DNA of 64,000 nucleotides. Source: Cheiracanthium punctorium. Taxonomy: Eukaryota; Arthropoda; Arachnida; Araneae; Cheiracanthiidae. The translations under genes were made by a program, and so were the position numbers. Location: assembly GCA_038373885.1 (NCBI GenBank), contig JAWZYV010014440.1, positions 1,025,001-1,089,000 on the forward strand, read 5' to 3'. Positions 37,634 through 47,722 of this stretch are shown piece by piece. The notes beneath the pieces were generated by a model. It had not been told where the DNA came from, searched no databases, and saw only the letters and a list, made by a program, of their open reading frames with translations. Each line of letters opens with the position of its first letter. The first letter of the stretch is position 1.

Positions 37634-38354
37634 TACAGGTTGTCCCGAGTATGTGATAACGGGCTTTAATTCTTCATCTGTTAGAGATAAGTCGGCAGTG
37701 TAAATTGAAAAAAATGTTCAAAATAAGGTCGTAAATAAGACTCCGTTAAAAAATAATTCCTCTTGTTCATTTACAAAAAGTTACACTTTTTAAATTTTTA
37801 TTACCCCCGTACAAAATACTCCCGTACAAAAACATTCTCAATTAGTAAAATGTGCCCTATACATTAATGAGGTGATGCACCATATTTGAGCCTTTCATCA
37901 TACGAAGTCGCACAGATATCTTTAAAGAAAGGACTATACATGATTTTGTATGTAAACCTTTATTCCTAGAGTGGAAAAAAAAAATTCTTTCTTAATTTTT
38001 GTACGACTTCTAAAATGCGATCATTCGACATGATTTTTTCCCTTCGAGAGCCATTGAAAAGTGGTTTAAGTCAGTTATATGTATCCTCATATCTCTGACA
38101 CTTTTTAAGGTATATAGTTCTCAAATTTTACATGTCACCTCTTTAGTGTATAGGGCATATTTTACTAATTGGGGTTTTGTACGGGGATCGTAAAAAAATT
38201 TAAAAAGTGTAACTTTTTGAAAATTAATGAGAAGAATTTTTTCTTAACGGAGTCTTATTTTCGGCCTTATTTTGAACATTTTTTAAATTTACACTGCCCA
38301 ATTATCTCTAATAAAGAATTAAAGCCCGTTACCACCCTTTTGGGACACGCTGTA
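37634..38354. mobile_element. Foldback TIR element of about 721 bp (MITE-like)
   Basis: The left end is tacaggttgtcccgagtatg followed by tgataacgggctttaattct. The right end is the approximate reverse complement: aagaattaaagcccgttacc, then gggacacgctgta. The arms extend inward for about 200 bp (shared landmarks: acactgcc/ggcagtgt, aaaaagtgtaactttttgaa, tagggcatattttactaatt). TA or TATA flanks both sides. ACAGGNTGTCCC ends resemble Tc1/mariner-like MITEs. No transposase is encoded. Confidence 0.85.
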
Positions 38355-40655
38355 TATATATATAGTGATTTGAGTTTTCAGGTTTTGTCTCACAACGGTG
38401 ATTTAAATTCCTGCAATAATTTTATAATAGGTGGATAACAGAGCATTGCTACGAAACATCTTAATGAAGATGTAAATAGTGTTCTTTTTAATACCCTTAA
38501 CTTTATAGTTAGAATATTTCAAATCATACATTTACTTATAAAAGTCGATGACTGATTAAATGAACGCAAACTATATTGAATAGGAATTTAATAAAATAAT
38601 TAGGCACACACAGCTTTTTTTTAAATGAATCACGATTATTTACTTTTCAGGCTTATCTGTTATCTTACTTTAACAGAGCAGACCAAATACTCATCACGTA
38701 CTGTATTCAGGATAAAAGACGGCAATTTTGTTATCCGAATCAATTTATTTGATTTGTAAATTTTACTTGTATAACTTTGATAGACGTTTCTGGCTCTAAA
38801 TTCCATCTAGGTTTAATTATTATTAAAAATTCATTTACTTCGTATCTTATAACAAATCGTTTTTCTATATGCCAAGACACAACCTAGACCAGTGTCTTTT
38901 AACCACTGTTCCACCATAAAATAAAGATTTTTTATACGCCTTTTTAAGTCTTATAAAACCTCTCAACTACTTTTCACAAACGCGAACTTAACGCCTTAAC
39001 AATGCAACATGAACTACGTATACATGCATTCAAATTATAGCTATTTTGCATTTCATTTAATAATTAAAATACCTTTATATTTGGTATTCATATTTCGTAT
39101 TTCTTTATCTTTCTTTGTTTTCCATCACAAGCCCACGATTTTTTTATTTTTATTTTTTCCGGTCAGCAGATATAACAAGCTGGGAAACACTGACTTAGAC
39201 AGATTTTTTCTTTTTTTTTTTAACCTTTTTATATATTTTTTTTTCAATTTACTACATTTCATCACATTTCCCCTAACTCGACATCAAATAATAGATAGTT
39301 ATTCTCTATTTCCTTTTTTTTTTTTGGTTAATGTTCTCTGAAAGGAATTTTAGTCAAACTTATGTCTTTGTACTACCTTATAATTAAATATTAAAACATT
39401 AAGAGAAGTTATAATGAGCAAATTTATAAGATCATTTTGCCTGCATTAGCTTTATAATTTAAATTTTTCAGGCATTTTTTTATCTTAGAAATGTCATGCT
39501 ATGCATGTGTAGTTATTCTTTTTAAGGTAATAGGTTTTTGCATTGTTAAAAGTATTTTTTTTTTTTTTGGATTTCATGAATTTTCTAACAATTGCATATG
39601 ATTTAACAATAATTTTCTTATCATGTCTTTTTATATATATATGCGCATGGTATGATGCTGCATGGCATTTCTAAGGCTCTTTCATTTAGATTACTTTTTA
39701 ACTGTGTAGTTAATTCATGTATGTAGTTTATTTCTTGCAGAAATCAATTACTACCCATTTTTAGAAAAAGTAATTTCAAATAAAAGAAGTTTTAAAAATC
39801 TCCTACACATCAATATAAAGGTTATTTATTTGACCACGTTTGGATGTGTTTTTATAAAAATCAATATTTAGAAATTAATGTTATTAAATTGAAAAAAGCA
39901 AAAGCATATTTATGATACTTTTTCACTGAAATTTCCGTAGATTAAATATAAAATCTTTTGTCCGTTCCACATTTAATTTTCTGTCCGTTCCACATTTTAA
40001 GACTTATCTTACATCATATTAACTTCGTAGGATGCAATAAAATGTATTTCATAGTGAATATTGTTTCAAATTTTAACACCATACCACTAAAAAATTACTT
40101 CCATTAAATTTATAAAACATTTTAGCATTAAAAGAAAAATAAGTTGAATTATAAGTTTGACTAGATTTCTTTTCAACTAATTAATTTTCTTTAATTTTAT
40201 AAACTCCTCAATGTAAATATATTGAAAAACTTTGAGTACTCTTTGTAAGGCAAGTCGACCTATGACTAAGATTTATTGTTGCAATTTTAATAAGCGGAAG
40301 TTGTAGATTAAAATAATAGTACATTTAAAAAAGATTGAAATTAGTTCAATATTAAAACAGACAGAAAAGCTTAAAATTGCTCTTTTAAAAATGCGTAACA
40401 AGATTTAACCCATTAGCATAAAACTTTTTCAGCACATTCGCTAATTTATGTTCATGCCAGAAGTGATAAACAAATTTCCGATGTTTGTGTAGAATGAAAT
40501 ATGTAATTATTTTTCTAAAATAAGACCGCAAAAGATTCTAATTTTACTTTGTTATCGCATAATATTTTGTAGAAATCAGATTTATTATTCGAGAACATTT
40601 CATAACAACATACTTTTCCATAACAACGGACGCCAATTGTAAACAAAAACAACGT
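38355..40655. other. AT-rich intronic DNA, no gene seen
   Basis: Includes phenylalanine-rich low-complexity open frames (for example 39009-39341) caused by T-runs. Nothing recognised. Confidence 0.45.
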
Positions 40656-40855
40656 GCAGCAAGAGTATCTTCTCAAATACCGAATGAAACTGCTCCGTGC
40701 TCAGTTTACTTAGTTTGAAACTAAACGCACTCAGTTTTGTATACGAACGCTCTAGTTTTTAAACTGAATGCACTCAGTTTCCTTCACGAACGCCTTAGAT
40801 AGAAACTCGTTGCACGAGTGTAACTCGTTTGGCGTTTACGAATGCGGCCATAATA
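40655..40855. mobile_element. Repeat with cactcagttt motifs, copy 1
   Basis: Contains aaacgcactcagttttgta, actgaatgcactcagtttcc, gttgcacgagtgtaactcgt and tttacgaatgcggcc. A relative at 46600..46770 shares aactgcactcagttggcttt and gttgcacgagtgcagtcatc. Probably a small DNA element of unknown class. Confidence 0.55.
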
Positions 40856-40867
40856 ATTTTAAAAGGG

Positions 40868-41030
40868 GGACCTAGTGTGGGCTTGCGCACCCATCACTGA
40901 CAGCCGCCTGCGAGCGGTGAGGTCTCGGGTCCAAATCCCGTTAGCCCATGGTTGTCATCTTCCCCCCTTCTTCAGTCTCTGTACTTCTGTTGTGCTCTTA
41001 TATGATTGTTAATAAACGTTATTTGGTTTA
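40868..41030 (+). mobile_element. tRNA-derived SINE, family S3
   Basis: tgtgggcttgcgcacccatc resembles an A-box region. ctcgggtccaaatcccgtta contains a B box (GGGTCCAAATCCC). A short body follows, then ataaacgttatttgg-type AT-rich tail. A related layout is seen at 48352..48490. Confidence 0.6.
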
Positions 41031-41249
41031 ATAATTATTAAGTGGATATTCAGGTATATAAGACCATGTTTGAGATTGCAGTCAGAAACCTCAAGAAAAA
41101 AATTCTCAACTCAAACAAACAAACAAAAATTTTAATTGAAATTATCCTTTGTCAAGAAGTTGACATCATAAATTTATTTATTATTCTGGTATTAGCAAAA
41201 ATCGAAGGAAGTCGCAAAAATATCTGGGCACTAATGGGTTAACACCATA

Positions 41250-43510
41250 GCTTTAAAACTATATTATTTCAAACGGAACTTATCAGAAACTAGAGTGATA
41301 TATTAGCCATTCCAAAAAGTTCTTTACACTATTATCTGAATGATCATGAGGGGAAAAAAATTGTCAGAAATTATCTTAATAATGTCTTCAATTTTCATCT
41401 TAATACAATTTCTGTTGAAATTCAGAATCAAAAAAGCATTCTTAAAAGTTAGATTTACCTTCATTTCAAGATGTACAACTACTCAAAAAGTATTCGAGTG
41501 CGAGACAAATTTCCTGTGTTGATTTCTAAACTAATAGCTTGGTTTACGTAAAATTGAATCATTCACTATAAAAACTACTATACTGAGTTGTTGTTTTGGG
41601 GGAAATTTGCTCAATACGTTAAATACTATGTTTATTTTCCCATAGCTTATTAAACATGATAACCATCTCGGAGTAGATTAAGTTTATTTCCATCATTCAC
41701 TAGTAATATTTTTTACTATAATCTGTAATTAACTACTGCAGTAAAAGAAATTAAAACGCTGTTCTTATAATCAGTCTTGTATTGAGATGAGGTATAAAAA
41801 GTACTCAGTAAGATAGTCAGATTTATTGTGTACTTATTTTTTTCTAAAAATAATAACACAAAGAATCAGAACAGAACAGAATAACAGAAACAATAGAACT
41901 TAACATGTTAAATATCATTTTTGGAATGTATAGCATCTGGCAATAGTTATCGAGCAATTAAAAAAATAATATCTGTAAATTATGCAAACACTGATTTTCG
42001 GGCATAATTAAGTCATATTAGCAAATTACTCGATTTAGAAAACCTTTTAATGAGTGTTTGTAAAGGATCTCATATTTCGAAAGCGGTTTATTTTTTTCAA
42101 ATAAAATGTAGATCTCTAATAGTAACGCATTTCAAGACAGTATTTCAAAAGCTATGAACTTTAGCATATGAAAGACTCGTGCAAACCCTGATAATAGAAG
42201 CCGTGATGTGCTGTGGGTACCTTCATAAATTCTGATTTACCATATACTGCCAAAAATACCCAAACATTATAAATACGCTTCACATAATTTAAACTAATAA
42301 AAACAAAAATAAATTTTTATCTCTGTGTCCATGGAATATTATACATTCATTTAGATTAAAAATTATCATGTAACAATAACAAATGACATAAAATCAAAAA
42401 ATCAATGTTTAGTGTTAATCAACTAATTTTAATCTAATAATGTCAATATCGTGACTAACCATTTATGTTTATTTTGTTTAACGCTATACACAATTATGTC
42501 ATATTAGCAAATTACACGAACTGGGAAACATTTAAATGAGTATTTGATTAGCTTTGAGTTAAAATTCTGCTAATAAGCAAGTGGGAATTTATGTGATGCA
42601 AATTAAATATCTTAATAATTTGACTAATTATAGGCTTTATTTTATGATGCAATTCCTTGGTTCTTTTATAATGGATTATTTTATAAAAACACTATTAAAT
42701 ACAAAAGAACAAGAAATAGATGACCGTCAGTCATAAATAAAATAATATCACTGCTTAATATATGTTTCCTAACGTAAATGATAATAAAAACTAAGTGTAG
42801 CTTTTACGTTTCACATAAATTAAACAATCCAGATTTTTCTTCTAATACGGCTGAATAAACCAATAAACCAAATTAAACTCCTAATATAAACACAGTTACA
42901 CGATATACACACCATAAAGGATAGTTAAACTTCAATATTCAAATAACTAAATATTTTTACTGGTGTGCCCGTATGTCTTACTAGTGCAAAATTAAGAGCT
43001 AGTTAAAGATTTGCATTTGAAAAAGTAAAATCAATTATGTATATCGCACGTCCCTAACCCTTCATGGGTTCAATCTAGTATTTTCTATACACCCATGCTC
43101 AGTTAGTTGTTCAGTCTTCGAGAAAAGAAATGTTAAATTGCTATCTCTCATTTTTTCCAGTGCATATTATTCTGATGCACATTTATGTTTAAAGATGAGG
43201 CAATGAAATATTTTGTTTATTTTTTAGTTAACTTCGTACAAAACTAAAAGTCATAAAAAATTAAATATAAGTGTGTTTTTTAATTTATTCAGAAAGATCT
43301 TCGTAATACAGTGTAAAACAAACAATTTTAAAAAATGCAGTAGAGTTAAGCATTTTGTTAAAAATTGAACATACAAAGTAGATAGTTCTTCTCAGGTAGC
43401 TGACAAAATGGCAGAATTGAACGTTCCTCTAACACGTGATCATAGTAGTCACAGATTTCACTTAATGAGAACGTATGTCGTAGTAATGAAATTATTGCTT
43501 GCGAAATTCA
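41250..43510. other. AT-rich intronic DNA, no gene seen
   Basis: At 41473-41508 tactcaaaaagtattcgagt followed by acaaatttcctg matches one end of the MITE at 47509..47722. No partner end was found. Otherwise nothing recognised. Confidence 0.45.
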
Positions 43511-43640
43511 CGCATGAGCTGCTTTCCTCGGCAGTGAGATGCTAAGTGAGCAGTTAAGTCTCGGGCTCAAATACAGTTACCCAATGAACGTATGTGTTTG
43601 TGATGTAAAACTGTAATTTGAAATAAAGATATCTTGAACT
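43511..43640 (+). mobile_element. Degenerate tRNA-like SINE fragment
   Basis: Has cagtgagatgctaagtgagc and tctcgggctcaaatacagtt (decayed B box), followed by gatgtaaaactgtaatttga and an aaataaa-type tail, parallel to the family S3 copies. Weak similarity only. Confidence 0.4.
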
Positions 43641-44259
43641 GAGATGGAGCTTTAAAAAGAACCATCGATGTCGCTCCCAAACATGTTCTTAGAACACTCA
43701 AAAATTACTGATTTATTGAATAATCTCAGAAATTATTCTACGTCATATCACTTTTTTGACCAATACTCTGAAAAAATGAGCTTTACTTTTTACCCGATCG
43801 TTGTGTTGTAGCTACTTGTAATGAAAATTTGTATAACAGTTTGTAATTTCGGCACCTTATTGTTGTTACTTTTTACAGCAGTTACAAGTAAAAACTTGTA
43901 AAATCCTGTTGTACTACATTCAGTGCTCTTGTTAAAGTAACTCGTCGATATAGAAGAGCAACGAGATAGACTGTCCAAGTAGCCCCGACGATTAAGAAGT
44001 GAAGCCATCGCCATCTCTCTGTTTAACCCTTTAACGCGCAGTGTTCCTGCTCTCGGAACACCAAACTCTGACGTTTTAACTGTTGCCAGTCAAGAAGAGT
44101 AGATTTGATTTCTATAAAAATAGTTGCGGGTGACATAGCTCCACGAGAATCCTTTACTTTTTAGCACGTCATTTCCCGTGAAAAAAATGTCACGATTATT
44201 TTTAACAGCACTCACATCTGCTGAAAAATGGAAGAATGCGAGAACAGCTGGATACATTG

Positions 44260-44514
44260 CCCAATGCTGTAAAAGGAGCAGCCGTTGCCATCGCTCGACT
44301 TAACTACCAGCAAGATGGCGGACGATCGAAACGTTCATCGCGTACCACAGATCTAGAGACCCTTTTTTGACGACAGATGGCTGTACTGCACAGCCATCTG
44401 TCGTCAAAAAAGGGTCTCTAGGTTTCTGGCACGCGATGAACATTTCGATCGTCCGCCATCTTGCTGGTAGTTAAGTCGAGCGATGGCAACGGCAGCCCTT
44501 TTTTCAGCATTGGG
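44260..44514. mobile_element. Foldback element, family F, copy 2 (near-perfect palindrome)
   Basis: The centre is a perfect stem of about 30 bp (44355-44384 with 44390-44419, inner ends gatggctgt and acagccatc, 5-base loop). Outer arms continue as near-perfect complements: cgttgccatcgctcgactta with taagtcgagcgatggcaacg, and aagatggcggacgatcg with cgatcgtccgccatctt. Whole-length pairing makes it a long potential hairpin. Same family as 3713..3921. Confidence 0.9.
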
Positions 44515-44539
44515 AAAGGGTTGCGCTTCAAAGGGTTAA

Positions 44540-44712
44540 CTACCAGCAACATGGCGGTCGACTGAATTGCCAATTGTGTGCCACAGATGCAAAAAAACTT
44601 CTTTGACCTAGACGGATGGCAGTGTGGCATCGATTGCTGATTCAATCGACCGCCATATTGCTGGTAATGAAATCTGGTGATAGCGGCGGCTGCACTTTTT
44701 CTGCGACGGGCA
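44540..44712. mobile_element. Foldback element, family F, copy 3 (partial)
   Basis: The left arm ctaccagcaacatggcggtc pairs with the right arm gaccgccatattgctggta. It is followed by gcggctgcactttttctgc, the family end. The left outer arm is missing. It lies about 25 bp from copy 2. Confidence 0.75.
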
Positions 44713-44819
44713 GTCTATTCAATTGTTGTTCTATATTGGTGAAGCAATTGCAGCACAACGTGTGGCTAAAAATGATGCAAATTTTTTCAATGTTGTAAGA
44801 CACCAAGATAAGACAGTTT

Positions 44820-45043
44820 GTAAATAAAAACTTTGTAAAAAACACACGTAAGATGTTATAGGTAAGTAGATGCGTACGCGACCAAAAATTGTTTTGGTCT
44901 TCCTCAGTCAAAGCCCTTCGTCACAAGGAGCACAGTTGGGCTTTGACGAAGGGCTTTGACTGAGACCAAAACAATTTTTGGTCGAAACGTATCTACTTAC
45001 CTATAACATCTTATATGTGTTTTTTACAAAGTTTTTTATTTAC
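44820..45043. mobile_element. Palindromic foldback element (about 224 bp)
   Basis: Left arm 44820..44922 and right arm 44945..45043 are near-complete reverse complements. Shared words are aaactttgtaaaaaacacac, agatgttataggtaagtaga, gaccaaaaattgttttggtc and ctcagtcaaagcccttcgtc. The loop is about 22 bases. No ORF. Confidence 0.9.
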
Positions 45044-45109
45044 TTTATCGTTTAACACCAGTATTTTGAGTATTTTTTCCGTAACACAGTTTGGTTAAAC
45101 TCAAATATT

Positions 45110-45870
45110 TGTCGCACAGTGGTGAGTTGATCGTGTCTTTTGCATTTTGGCTTATACTCAAGCACGTTTTCAGTGTTAAAACGTTTCAGTGTGTGTAGCT
45201 TTATGTTTTTGCATTCTTCATGTACACTCGCATCACGTGAATTTGAGGAACGTCCAGACCTGCAGAAACATCGCCCACTAACTAATGACCCGTGGCGGAG
45301 CCCCGTTCTCCTTCAGCAATCTTGGACCTAAAAATACGTCGAGGTGTTAGGCAGCTTAATCTTTCAGAGTTAACCTGTCCCTTCTCGTCATTAAAATAAT
45401 GAGAACAAACAAGTTAATCATGGTTAAATTGAATTCAAAACTTTGTAAAAGAATTGCACGTAAGCAAAGAAAGAGCAATATCATTCCGGGTGGTGCAAAA
45501 GGTCCATCCTTCCTCAGTTTCAGTAAAAGCTCCACCATTCATACAAGCAGGAAGAATACAACTGAAAGTAAACAAGAGGAATGAATCGCCATTCTTCCGA
45601 ACAGCAACAAACTTTACTGCCTGTGTGAGGGGTAGAGCGTTTTTGCAACTGAGGTAGAGTGACCTTTAGTGCCATTTAAACGGCTGTTTGCAGTATCTTT
45701 CTTTATGTGCGTTATTTTACAAAAGTTTCAATTAATTTTACCTCTAAACACTAGTTTTCTGTTGAGTGCTCTTGTTGGGCTAAATATGGGTTCTAGAATG
45801 CAAACAAATAGAATGATAAAATGCATATGGCGTGTCCAGATCACTTCCCTTCCCCTGAATCCGCCACTGA
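45110..45870. mobile_element. Possible hAT-like element remnant just upstream of the pore exon
   Basis: The right end ctgaatccgccactg at 45855-45869 reads cagtggcggattcag on the minus strand, the common hAT-type terminus. A left end was not identified with confidence (cacagtggtgagttg at 45115 is a weak candidate). Interior open frames of 60-75 residues are not recognisable as transposase. Confidence 0.35.
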
Positions 45871-45934
45871 TGCGACCACCACCTTTTACATAGAAGAGAT
45901 AGGATCACCTAACACCTGTGTCATATCTTTGTAG

Positions 45935-46331
45935 ACGACGACCCTGATCGGCCTTCTGAAAACGGCCCGCCTCCTGCGGCTGGTCCGCGTGGCCCGCAAA
46001 ATCGACCGCTACTCGGAGTACGGGGCCGCAGTGCTGCTGCTCCTGGTGGCAACTTTCGCGCTGATAGCGCACTGGCTGGCGTGCATTTGGTACGCGATCG
46101 CGAACGCCGAGCGCGCTGTGCAGGAGCCCAAGATCGGCTGGCTGGACGCCCTGGCTAACATGACGCACCAGTTCTACCGCAATGACAGCCAGGGTGGACC
46201 TTCCATCAAGTCCAAGTATGTCACCGCCCTCTACTTCACTTTCTCCAGCCTCACCAGCGTGGGATTTGGAAACGTATCGCCCAACACCAACATGGAGAAG
46301 ATCTTCGCAATCATCGTCATGCTCGTCGGAT
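45935..46331 (+). CDS. ERG-type (KCNH) voltage-gated K+ channel, internal exon: S4 to start of S6 with the pore
   Basis: This exon encodes 132 residues plus one base, continuing exon 11175..11582 in phase 0 (junction [11 protein letters not shown]). S4 at residues 7-25 carries the gating charges K9, R12, R15, R18, R21 and K22 at ERG spacing. S5 is about residues 30-54. The long S5-pore turret follows, with two N-glycosylation sequons, NMT at 75-77 and NDS at 83-85. The second lies where human ERG has its glycosylated turret site. The pore helix leads to the filter SVGFGN at 108-113. S6 begins at [13 protein letters not shown]. The acceptor is tcatatctttgtag ending at 45934. The donor is GGAT|gtgagt at 46332, leaving phase 1; the T would start the serine codon expected next in ERG (G-S-L-M-Y). 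GFGN rather than GYGD-type filter residues is the ERG/EAG hallmark. No frameshift or stop is seen. Confidence 0.97.
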
Positions 46332-46599
46332 GTGAGTATGAGTACTGCTTATTTATTTTGCACCATCGATCTTTGTGTTCGTAAACTCATCAACTCGTGC
46401 CACTAGTTTTCCTGCAAAAACTGAAACAAATGTGGTTATTGGTGTTCGTTCCTTTCGAGTTTAAGAATGACTTCAGTTTATTCAGTTTCATTTCCTGGAT
46501 TTGCTTTTATACAAAATATCCTATCGTTTGTTTGTTACGAGATATCCAACGAAAGGAACTCTAAACAAGAATCGAAAACTAAATCCACCGGCTCTTGTC

Positions 46600-46770
46600 A
46601 CACTTGATTTAATTTTTCAACTAACTGCACTCAGTTGGCTTTTTAAGAACAAAAGTAAAACTGTTTGAGTTTTGAAACTCACCATTTAAGAACACGAAGA
46701 TTTAAGAACTGAGCATTTAAAACTGAAACTAGTTGCACGAGTGCAGTCATCGAGCTTTTACGAAACTTTA
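46600..46770. mobile_element. Repeat with cactcagtt motifs, copy 2
   Basis: Shares aactgcactcagttggct, gaaactagttgcacgagtgc and gcttttacgaaac with 40655..40855. It lies about 270 bp after the pore exon donor. Confidence 0.5.
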
Positions 46771-46812
46771 TAGATAATCACGACCGATCATCATAGATGT
46801 CTTGGCAGTCAA

Positions 46813-46940
46813 TGACGTCTCTCAGAAAAGCAGATTCAGGCAACTTTCTCCTCTATTACAGATTGGAATGCGAATCGTCGCACTGCCAATCTGTAATCGA
46901 GTGGAAAGTCACCTGACTTTATTAATCTGAAAGACGTCCT
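46813..46940. mobile_element. Inverted-repeat element
   Basis: The left arm from gacgtctctcag to tattacagattgg pairs (about 80 percent by eye) with the right arm from ccaatctgtaatcg to gaaagacgtc. The loop of about 20 bases is aatgcgaatcgtcgcactg. Confidence 0.75.
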
Positions 46941-46990
46941 TGAGTGTCCAGTCCTCTAAGAAGATAGGCCATGGTTATATACTTACTTTA

Positions 46991-47170
46991 GGGGTCTATC
47001 GCAAAACACAGTACGACCGATTATGATATTATTAAAATAATGATATTATTAAAATCATTATATGGATAAATTTACATGTTATAAGGATACATTTCCTTTT
47101 GCTTAATAGCCATCTTGACACTTTATCCCCCTTTCGTTTGTCGGTCGCACCGTGTTCTGCAACAGACCTT
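46991..47170. mobile_element. Short TIR element (about 180 bp)
   Basis: The left end aggggtctatcgcaaaacac, then agtacgaccga, pairs with the right end tcggtcgcaccgtgttctgc, then aacagacctt. Terminal inverted repeats are about 32 bp. Confidence 0.75.
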
Positions 47171-47173
47171 CCT

Positions 47174-47456
47174 AACCCATTTGTGCCTGGATATTTTTGC
47201 GATTTTCTTCGATTTTTACTTATAACAGAAATAACAGATAAATTTCTGACGTCAACTTCTTGAACAAGGGATGATTTCTTTTAAAATCATTATGCATAAA
47301 AATCAAAATATCAACATCCTACTGGGTCATCTTAAAATAGTTTGTAGAGTTGAGCCTCAATACTCATGAATAAAGGCTAGGAAAAATAAATAACGTTTTC
47401 GACTAATAGCGAAAATGCCGTCCCAAAAAAGGGACGCTAGGCATAAATGGGTTAAT
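47174..47456. mobile_element. TTAA-ended TIR element (piggyBac-like MITE)
   Basis: The left end reads (c)taacccatttgtgcctgg and the right end aggcataaatgggTTAA. Inverted repeats are about 16 bp with the piggyBac-type TTAA (left copy mutated to CTAA). The interior tttgcgattttcttcgattt and gacgtcaacttcttgaacaa match 41085..41242 in reverse complement. No transposase. Confidence 0.7.
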
Positions 47457-47508
47457 TGTGTATCATATCATACGTATCATCCTGTACCAGCGGTCTCCAA
47501 TCTGAGTT

Positions 47509-47722
47509 ACATCCTCTCAAAAAGTATTCGAGTTTAAGTGAAATTTCCTATTTTAGCTTTGCGAATAATTATTGAGTTTTTGAAAAAAGTACAACTCTAC
47601 AGAAATATGGAAAGTTATAAGCATACATAGCCTAATTCCTATTCTATAATAAATAATTTTTAATATACGGAACCAACGTAGGAAGTTTATCTCTTACTCG
47701 AATACTCTTTTGAGAGGGTACG
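47509..47722. mobile_element. Short TIR element (about 214 bp)
   Basis: The left end acatcctctcaaaaagtatt then cgagtttaag pairs with the right end ttactcgaatactcttttga then gagggta. Inverted repeats are about 38 bp. A solitary end of the same family is at 41473. Confidence 0.8.

Larger units (their letters stand above)
40407..41242. mobile_element. TTAA-ended element remnant (piggyBac-like MITE), minus-like copy
   Basis: The right end ctgggcactaatgggTTAA at 41223-41241 and the interior (gtcaagaagttgacatc, aaaatcgaaggaagtcgcaa) are the reverse complement of the left part of 47174..47456. ttaacccattagcat at 40407 could be the far end, with later insertions between (the cactcagttt repeat and a SINE). 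TTAA termini with CCCATT are typical of piggyBac-type MITEs. Confidence 0.5.
11583..45934 (+). other. Intron between the two ERG exons (34,352 bp, phase 0)
   Basis: Defined by the gtgaga donor at 11583 and the ttgtag acceptor ending at 45934. The protein continues across it without a missing residue, so no exon is required inside. I found no nested gene. Its content is AT-rich DNA plus the repeats listed separately. Confidence 0.9.

Noticed and set aside
39009..39341. 110-residue Phe-rich open frame
   Set aside because: It is caused by T-rich low complexity and has no recognisable protein features.
45399..45657. Overlapping Lys/Ser-rich open frames upstream of the pore exon as a small gene or transposase
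   Set aside because: No transposase motif is visible and the frames overlap each other. They are more likely remnants inside the possible hAT-like segment.
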